Positions 6,795-10,922 of a DNA stretch of 10,922 bases are shown in pieces; position 1 is the stretch's first letter; every line of letters begins with the position of its first letter. Origin of the DNA: Prevotella sp. (GTDB taxonomy: Bacteria > Bacteroidota > Bacteroidia > Bacteroidales > Bacteroidaceae). The position numbers and the translations under genes are program-made. Location of the stretch: contig JAGAPI010000048.1 of NCBI GenBank assembly GCA_017623335.1, positions 1-10,922 on the forward strand, in the 5' to 3' direction. The notes under the pieces are model-generated. The model ran no database searches. It was not told where the DNA came from and saw only the letters and a program-made list of their open reading frames with translations.

Positions 6795-6825
6795 TTTGCA
6801 AGATGAAAAAATCATTGTACTTTTG
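6795..6825 (+). promoter_or_regulatory. Strong Bacteroidetes-type promoter facing the AAA+ gene
   Basis: TTTG 6795-6798 and TACTTTTG 6818-6825 are separated by 19 nt, an excellent match to the -33/-7 consensus; CAGCC follows, as in many such promoters. The nearest full-length gene on this strand starts 372 bp away at 7198, with a terminator-like hairpin between. The promoter therefore either serves a short transcript or gives the AAA+ gene a long leader. Confidence 0.7.
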
Positions 6826-6879
6826 CAGCCTAAAAATGTGCAGGTGATATTGCCGGCACAAGAAAATGAAAGGAAGAAA

Positions 6880-6927
6880 ATGGCAAAACAAAGATTTTAC
6901 GCAGTAGCATCTCAGGAAGGATTGTGA
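6880..6927 (+). pseudogene. 15-codon reading frame, possible remnant of an RNase H (viroplasmin-domain) gene start
   Basis: ATG 6880 to TGA 6925-6927 encodes MAKQRFYAVASQEGL, preceded by an A/G-rich AAGGAAG stretch (6869-6875). Bacteroidetes RNase H proteins with an N-terminal caulimovirus viroplasmin domain typically begin M-A-K-x-K-F-Y-V-V and soon reach a G-R...G-I-x-T-S-W segment. A shift of one base after GTA GCA gives I-S-G-R-I-V-T-S before a stop at 6943-ish sequence is reached, which resembles that continuation. No longer homologous stretch follows. This reads best as a decayed gene start just downstream of a good promoter, but 15 residues is little evidence; a genuine tiny leader peptide is the alternative. 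Confidence 0.28.
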
Positions 6928-6931
6928 CATC

Positions 6932-6950
6932 AGTGTAATACTGTTACACT
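6932..6950. repeat. Perfect 7-bp inverted repeat
   Basis: AGTGTAA 6932-6938 pairs with TTACACT 6944-6950 across a 5-nt loop; the inner bases can extend the symmetry with a T-G pair and an A-T pair. It starts 5 nt after the stop of the 15-codon frame. Compact symmetry suggests a repressor-type operator or a small RNA hairpin. No T-run follows, so it is not a good terminator. Confidence 0.35.
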
Positions 6951-6997
6951 AATGTTTGCAAAACTTTTTCCTCTGACAGCCATCATTGCGCCTTGAC

Positions 6998-7020
6998 GGC
7001 TGCGACAGCAGCCTTTGTGT
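6998..7020 (+). terminator. GC-rich hairpin followed by a T-rich stretch, terminator-like
   Basis: GGCTGC 6998-7003, loop GACA, GCAGCC 7008-7013 form a perfect 6-bp GC-rich stem, immediately followed by TTTGTGT. This is the shape of an intrinsic terminator, although the T-run is interrupted. It lies about 170 nt after the promoter at 6795-6825 and 178 nt before the AAA+ start, so it could close a short transcript or act as an attenuator. Confidence 0.4.
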
Positions 7021-7197
7021 CTTGACGCCAAGATGTCTGCCGTGGCGAGAGCAGGCGCGTTCTTTGACATATTTGCCATACGCCGACACGCTGACAGGAG
7101 CATGACGGCACAAAATCCCATTGCATACGGCGCCAACATTCTGCGCCACTGCTTCTTACAATCATTTATTTATTAACCATTTAAATTTGATACAGCT

Positions 7198-9132
7198 ATG
7201 AATACAGACAAGAAACTTAAGATTGCACTAAATGTAAGACCAAACATATACTCTAAACAATTTGCGGCTATCACAGCCGAAGAAGAAAACATATCAACGC
7301 TTGACTACTGTCACGACTACATGTTCATGCCAAGCAACGGCAACATAACTGTGGCAATGATTTTTGCCAACATAAGCACTCAAACAGACTCGCCATCGGG
7401 CATAAACAGGACTATAACTGTGGAATTGACCGACATGCTCAATCAGAAGACTATGTCATCAAAGGATATTGTTCTGAAAATGAACGCAAGACAGGAGATA
7501 CGCCGGGAGATGGTGACTCTACCCGTAAGGGTCTATAGGGAGACTCCGCGCCATCCGTTTCAGGTGGTGGTGAAGAGCAAGAGGACCAATCACATCTACC
7601 AAACCCACACTATCAATCTGTTCAACATGCCTGCAATAAAAAGGATACCGACAAAATGGCTGGAGCTGACGGAAGGCTGCATATATAAAAGTGAAGAACA
7701 GGAGACACGCGGGCAGGTGGTGATAAGCGTTAATGGTGCTACCAGTGTAACAGTGAGCATAAAGCTGCGCCTCACCCACCCCATGCTGCACGACTGTATG
7801 CCGGAGCTATTCATCAGAACAATGACAAACTACGGCGGCGAGTTCATTGATTATGCTGTGCCGCAGCAAGACCCGCAGGGAGACGGCGACAGCTATATAC
7901 TGGAGCAGACTTTCACGATGCTCAACAGAGTGAGCGGATATGGATATACCGAGGTGAGGTGTATGACCTACCTGCTCGGCGTGATACCATTTCACATGGG
8001 AGCAACCGACATTGAGGGAGCAATCACAGAAAAATACATTGTGAGAAAAACCGACTATAAGTTGCCTGACGTGGAAAAAAGTATGAAAGCCTACATCAGC
8101 GACAACTGTCCCGAACAGCTCGAACAGATAACAAAAGACGATTATGACGAGTTTGACAGACTGTTGGATGAGTTTATCGCCGGCGAGCTGAGGGATTGCG
8201 ACGATGCTGAAGAAGATGACATTTTTGAGGAAAACGAAGATTATAACGATGACAGTGAGGAGACTGACACACAGGACACTCGTGACGAGTTTGATGAACT
8301 GGTGGGGCTGGAGGAAGTGAAGGCAAAGGTGGAACGCTATGCCATAACAGCGCGGTTCAACAGAATGCGCATGTTTGCAGGGCTGCCCGAAATGCCGCTG
8401 CCACTACACTCCATGTTTCTCGGCTCACCGGGAACAGGCAAGACCACCGTTGCGAAAATCATCGGCAAGAAACTTCATGAGGCAGGAGTACTGTCGAAAG
8501 GCCATGTGGTGATAAGGGAGCGCTCCACTCTGTTAGGGCAATACTACAGCTCAGAAGGCGAAAACACGCTGAAAGCGCTGGAGGAGGCGCAGGGCGGGAT
8601 TCTGTTCATCGACGAGGCGTATCAGCTGTTTCAGCCACAGGACCCGCGTGACCCGGGACGCTTTGTGATTGAGACGCTGATGACAGTACTTGCAGACGAA
8701 AGCAACCGCGACTGGATGCTGATTCTCGCAGGCTACACCAAGCCAATGGAGAGAATGTTTGAGATAAATCCCGGACTAAGCTCACGTATTCCCGAATCGA
8801 ACATCATCATGTTTGAGGACTATGACGAGGACGAGCTGATGGAGATAGCACGCCGCTATTTCGACAAAAACAAATACTGCCTGACCGAAGAGGCGGCGGC
8901 AAGGCTGAAGGCCAACATTGCCAACGCATACGCCAGCCGAGATGAGAACTTCGGCAACGCCCGGTATGTGATGAATCTGATACAAACCGACATCATACCA
9001 GCAATGGCTGTAAGACTGAGCAAGGAGACGTCACCCACCGCCAAACAGCTCTCCACCATCGTAGCCGAAGACATTCCGCTGGAGCAGAGACATCGGGCGG
9101 AGACGGCAAGGCGTATAGGATTCAGGTTATAA
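7198..9132 (+). CDS. CbxX/CbbX-type AAA+ ATPase with a large uncharacterised N-terminal half
   Basis: The product is 644 residues. Residues about 362-644 form a CbxX/CfqX-family AAA+ module: DEFDELVGLEEVKAKV (363-378), Walker A GSPGTGKTT (409-417), pore-loop segment LLGQYYSSEGENT (445-457), Walker B GGILFIDEAY (466-475), sensor-1 region LILAGYTKPM (508-517), arginine finger in NPGLSSR (R530) and sensor-2 in GNARYV (R589). All catalytic residues are present, so it should hydrolyse ATP as a hexamer. Relatives such as CbbX (Rubisco activase), SpoVK and EccA remodel partner proteins. Residues 1-300 look like two beta-rich units (about 45-145 and 175-285) with no family I recognise, followed by a strongly acidic linker (about 314-367). 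There is no signal peptide, so it is likely cytosolic. The gene stands alone on its strand with a poorly defined promoter. The partner protein is unknown. Confidence 0.85.
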   Translation: MNTDKKLKIALNVRPNIYSKQFAAITAEEENISTLDYCHDYMFMPSNGNITVAMIFANISTQTDSPSGINRTITVELTDMLNQKTMSSKDIVLKMNARQEIRREMVTLPVRVYRETPRHPFQVVVKSKRTNHIYQTHTINLFNMPAIKRIPTKWLELTEGCIYKSEEQETRGQVVISVNGATSVTVSIKLRLTHPMLHDCMPELFIRTMTNYGGEFIDYAVPQQDPQGDGDSYILEQTFTMLNRVSGYGYTEVRCMTYLLGVIPFHMGATDIEGAITEKYIVRKTDYKLPDVEKSMKAYISDNCPEQLEQITKDDYDEFDRLLDEFIAGELRDCDDAEEDDIFEENEDYNDDSEETDTQDTRDEFDELVGLEEVKAKVERYAITARFNRMRMFAGLPEMPLPLHSMFLGSPGTGKTTVAKIIGKKLHEAGVLSKGHVVIRERSTLLGQYYSSEGENTLKALEEAQGGILFIDEAYQLFQPQDPRDPGRFVIETLMTVLADESNRDWMLILAGYTKPMERMFEINPGLSSRIPESNIIMFEDYDEDELMEIARRYFDKNKYCLTEEAAARLKANIANAYASRDENFGNARYVMNLIQTDIIPAMAVRLSKETSPTAKQLSTIVAEDIPLEQRHRAETARRIGFRL

Positions 9133-9144
9133 ATAGAGTTTATA
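9128..9144. repeat. Inverted repeat holding both convergent stop codons
   Basis: TATAAA 9128-9133 pairs with TTTATA 9139-9144 across a 5-nt loop. The plus-strand stop TAA (9130-9132) and the minus-strand stop (9142-9140) lie at mirrored positions in its arms. With only 7 bp between the genes this is the only structure that could help end either transcript, but an all-AT 6-bp stem is weak. Confidence 0.3.
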
Positions 9145-10921
9145 CACGTTTGTTAAGCGTTAAATCAACTAACAATACTGCATGCTCTTTTTCATCCTTG
9201 GGGGCATCCTTAGGGCGCCATGCAACAATGAAACGGATAGAAGTGGAGGTCACATTGTACCCCTTTTCTATCCAATTACAAAGTTCATCTTGCATTTTCT
9301 TAGAAAGTTGGCAAACAGGCTGATTTGTGGTATAATCATAAAGATAATTATTATAAAAACGAAGCGTCTGACCTGCCCTGAGGGTAAGTAACTCCTTCTT
9401 TCGCGATTTAAAGAAACCGAGATTCACATCTTTGTGTGTCAGTTGCAGAACTATCTCGTCAGGCATACCATACTGCTGCTGACACACATGATGTTCATCT
9501 GCAGGCATACGGTCAAAAAGTGTGCTATTGGTATGAATAAACAGACGACGTTTGGCACGTGTCACCCCTACATAATAACGACGCATCACTTCATCCAAGA
9601 TGTGTTGCGGTTCTACGATAAGCATATAGACATCATCAAATTCCCGCCCTTTTGACTTATGGATGGTTGAGACAACCACATCAGCACCCGTGAACTCACA
9701 GAAATCTTCAACCGATGACTCAAAGACAAACTCCCTGAAATCGGTATGATACTTAACCTTGTTAGTCTGTTCAAACAGTTCTACACACCGCTTCAGGTAA
9801 CAAAGACTGGCAGAATCTGCATACACAGAATATGTCTTTCGCTTTGCATCTTCCCACACATTATCTGGGATGAGCGGCGTATGGGTGTCTTTGTCAATCA
9901 GCTTGAGGAACAAACGTGTCTCTGCCATGTTCCAAAAACGGAAACCATCCATACTCTGTATCAGTCTGCTGCTTAATCCATGTTTGCGTAATAAAGCTAC
10001 AAGGATTACAGCTTCCTCATTTGTCTGGGTCAACACACAACTGGTACCTTGTCCACGGTGTGCCAACAAATTCTCGACAAGCGGCTGATACATAACACCA
10101 GATACATGATGATGAACACTGACAAAGCCATCGTTCTGGCTCATGGAACATATTGGCGTGCTCTTCATTCTGCCCCTTATTCCACTGGCGAAAGCATTTG
10201 CAAAAGCCACCACATGCTGTGAACTGCGGTAATTCTCAATCAGCTCAACAAACCGTCCCTCAGAATCCTTGAGCAGCTGTGACATATAACGGGAGTCAGA
10301 ACCGCGAAACTCAAAAATATTTTGGTCGTCATCCCCCACGGCAATAACACGCATCTCTTCGTTGGCAGTCATTAAAGCATGCACCAAACCATATTCCTCT
10401 GCACTCATATCCTGCGCCTCGTCAATAACAAGCACTGTCTTTGCAATACGGTTAGGTTCCACCTCTCCCGCATTAATCAACTGCGCAGCACGCGCCACCA
10501 CATCTTTGACATCATCAAGATTACCTATTCTTCCAAGCAAATCAAAACAATAGGAATGAAAGGTCTTGATTTCTACAAAATGTGCGGCATTGCCGATAAG
10601 CTCCATCAATCGCTGTTTGAACTCTATAGCGGCTGCCCGTGAGAAGGTGAGCATCAGCAACTGTTCATGCTTGACATCTTCAAGCAAAAGAAGTGACGCA
10701 AGCTTGTGCACCAACACACGCGTCTTTCCACTACCTGGTCCTGCAGCCACAACGATGCAACGTGAATCCTTGTCAGAAATAATCTCCATCTGTTTTTCAG
10801 AAAGAGAGCCAAAAAGTTGCTGATATTTCTCGGGTGTAACATTACGCTCTATTTCCCGAACACGCTCTCCCTTGAAATACTTCGACACAAAACGCTTATA
10901 ATCCATCTGGAAGTAGTCCTG
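9140..10921 (-). CDS. UvrD/Rep-type superfamily 1 helicase module, probably the C-terminus of a RecQ-UvrD fusion (5' partial)
   Basis: Counting from the ATG at 10906, 588 residues show a complete SF1A helicase: motif I AAGPGSGKTR (54-63), TFSRAAA (87-93), motif II VIDEAQD (160-166), motif III GDDDQNIFEFRG (191-202), motif IV ENYRSS (224-229), motif V STIHKSKGREFDDV (413-426) and motif VI YVGVTRAKRRL (445-455). These ATP-driven enzymes unwind DNA 3'-5' in repair and recombination. The frame remains open upstream of that ATG to the window edge, adding Q-D-Y-F-Q, so the ATG is probably internal. From memory, Bacteroidetes carry very long RecQ-family helicases ending in just such a UvrD module with a start like MDYKRFVSKYF; I infer that here. 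After motif VI a roughly 130-residue C-terminal extension (GFFKSRKKELLTLRAGQTL onward) resembles the tail of those proteins. If the ATG were real, the protein would be short for UvrD (about 720 residues). Confidence 0.85.
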   Translation of the reverse strand, partial: QDYFQMDYKRFVSKYFKGERVREIERNVTPEKYQQLFGSLSEKQMEIISDKDSRCIVVAAGPGSGKTRVLVHKLASLLLLEDVKHEQLLMLTFSRAAAIEFKQRLMELIGNAAHFVEIKTFHSYCFDLLGRIGNLDDVKDVVARAAQLINAGEVEPNRIAKTVLVIDEAQDMSAEEYGLVHALMTANEEMRVIAVGDDDQNIFEFRGSDSRYMSQLLKDSEGRFVELIENYRSSQHVVAFANAFASGIRGRMKSTPICSMSQNDGFVSVHHHVSGVMYQPLVENLLAHRGQGTSCVLTQTNEEAVILVALLRKHGLSSRLIQSMDGFRFWNMAETRLFLKLIDKDTHTPLIPDNVWEDAKRKTYSVYADSASLCYLKRCVELFEQTNKVKYHTDFREFVFESSVEDFCEFTGADVVVSTIHKSKGREFDDVYMLIVEPQHILDEVMRRYYVGVTRAKRRLFIHTNSTLFDRMPADEHHVCQQQYGMPDEIVLQLTHKDVNLGFFKSRKKELLTLRAGQTLRFYNNYLYDYTTNQPVCQLSKKMQDELCNWIEKGYNVTSTSIRFIVAWRPKDAPKDEKEHAVLLVDLTLNKRV

Positions 10922-10922
10922 A

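Larger units (their letters stand above)
6627..7197. other. 571-bp divergent intergenic region with two promoters and two hairpins
   Basis: This gap separates the DUF1846 cluster (-) from the CbxX-type gene (+). Its left part is AT-rich and holds back-to-back promoters (6659-6689 minus, 6795-6825 plus). The centre has a 15-codon reading frame and two inverted repeats. The right part (about 6970-7150) is clearly richer in G+C but has no convincing gene on either strand, perhaps an eroded coding remnant. A further inverted repeat, GGCGC 7129-7133 with GCGCC 7143-7147, precedes an AT-rich leader. TAAATTTG at 7182-7189 fits the -7 consensus but lies only 8 nt before ATG 7198 and has no -33 partner, so the promoter of the AAA+ gene is uncertain. 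Confidence 0.6.

Noticed and set aside
6697..6927. Plus-strand 76-codon frame across the promoter region
   Set aside because: It runs through the -33/-7 promoter elements at 6795-6825 and starts in an AT-rich tract next to the opposing promoter. Only its last 15 codons, with their own start, look meaningful.
7059..7069. GTTCTTTGACA, similar to the boxA-like sequence near Bacteroidetes rRNA genes
   Set aside because: A single 11-base match with no rRNA or tRNA gene, boxB or boxC context nearby; chance is a sufficient explanation.
6930..7139. Minus-strand frame beginning MLAPYAMGFCAVMLLSAC, resembling a lipoprotein signal
   Set aside because: The start lacks positive charges, the rest has no recognisable fold, other frames across the same GC-rich stretch are equally open, and no promoter or ribosome-binding context precedes it.
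7182..7189. TAAATTTG as promoter of the AAA+ gene
   Set aside because: It matches TAnnTTTG but lies 8 nt before the ATG and has no TTG at the -33 distance; kept only as an uncertain possibility in the intergenic entry.

Overview
The window looks like a chromosomal segment from a member of the order Bacteroidales, most likely Prevotella-like, though the genus is an inference. Evidence: a fimbrillin-type surface lipoprotein with an acidic tract right after its lipobox cysteine; three promoter -7 boxes of the Bacteroidetes form TAnnTTTG, two with a well-spaced -33 TTTG; and protein types typical of the phylum (an AAA-plus-DUF4143 ATPase, a DprA / acyl-CoA thioesterase cluster, and a UvrD-type helicase module of the kind fused to RecQ). 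I see no rRNA, tRNA, CRISPR array, transposase or integrase.

Layout. Positions 1-301 hold the end of a probable secreted beta-propeller-like protein (+). A short leader with competing hairpins precedes a 57-residue peptide gene (435-608, +) and a 519-residue fimbrillin-like lipoprotein (638-2197, +), probably one surface module. Convergent to it is a DUF4143 ATPase (2236-3384, -). Its promoter lies beside a 42-bp tandem repeat array (3438-3537) whose units form inverted repeats. Upstream on the same strand is the cluster DUF1846 protein -> 4-hydroxybenzoyl-CoA-type thioesterase -> dprA (6626 down to 3551), expressed from a clear promoter at 6659-6689.

A 571-bp divergent intergenic region (6627-7197) holds that promoter, a second strong promoter facing the other way, a 15-codon reading frame that looks like the start of an RNase H gene, and two hairpins. 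The second hairpin resembles a terminator, so the region may contain a short independent transcript. A 644-residue CbxX/CbbX-type AAA+ ATPase with an unfamiliar, probably beta-rich N-terminal half follows (7198-9132, +). It is convergent, with a 7-bp gap, to a UvrD/Rep-type helicase module (9140-10921, -). That frame stays open past the window edge, so I read it as the C-terminal part of a larger protein, probably a RecQ-UvrD fusion.

The dprA cluster and the helicase are DNA-processing housekeeping genes, and the fimbrillin module is the cell-surface accessory part. I see no complete defence or secretion system. The most unusual elements are the 42-bp repeat array at the ATPase promoter, the N-terminal domain of the CbxX-type AAA+ protein, the candidate short transcript at 6826-7020, and the small peptide before the fimbrillin gene.
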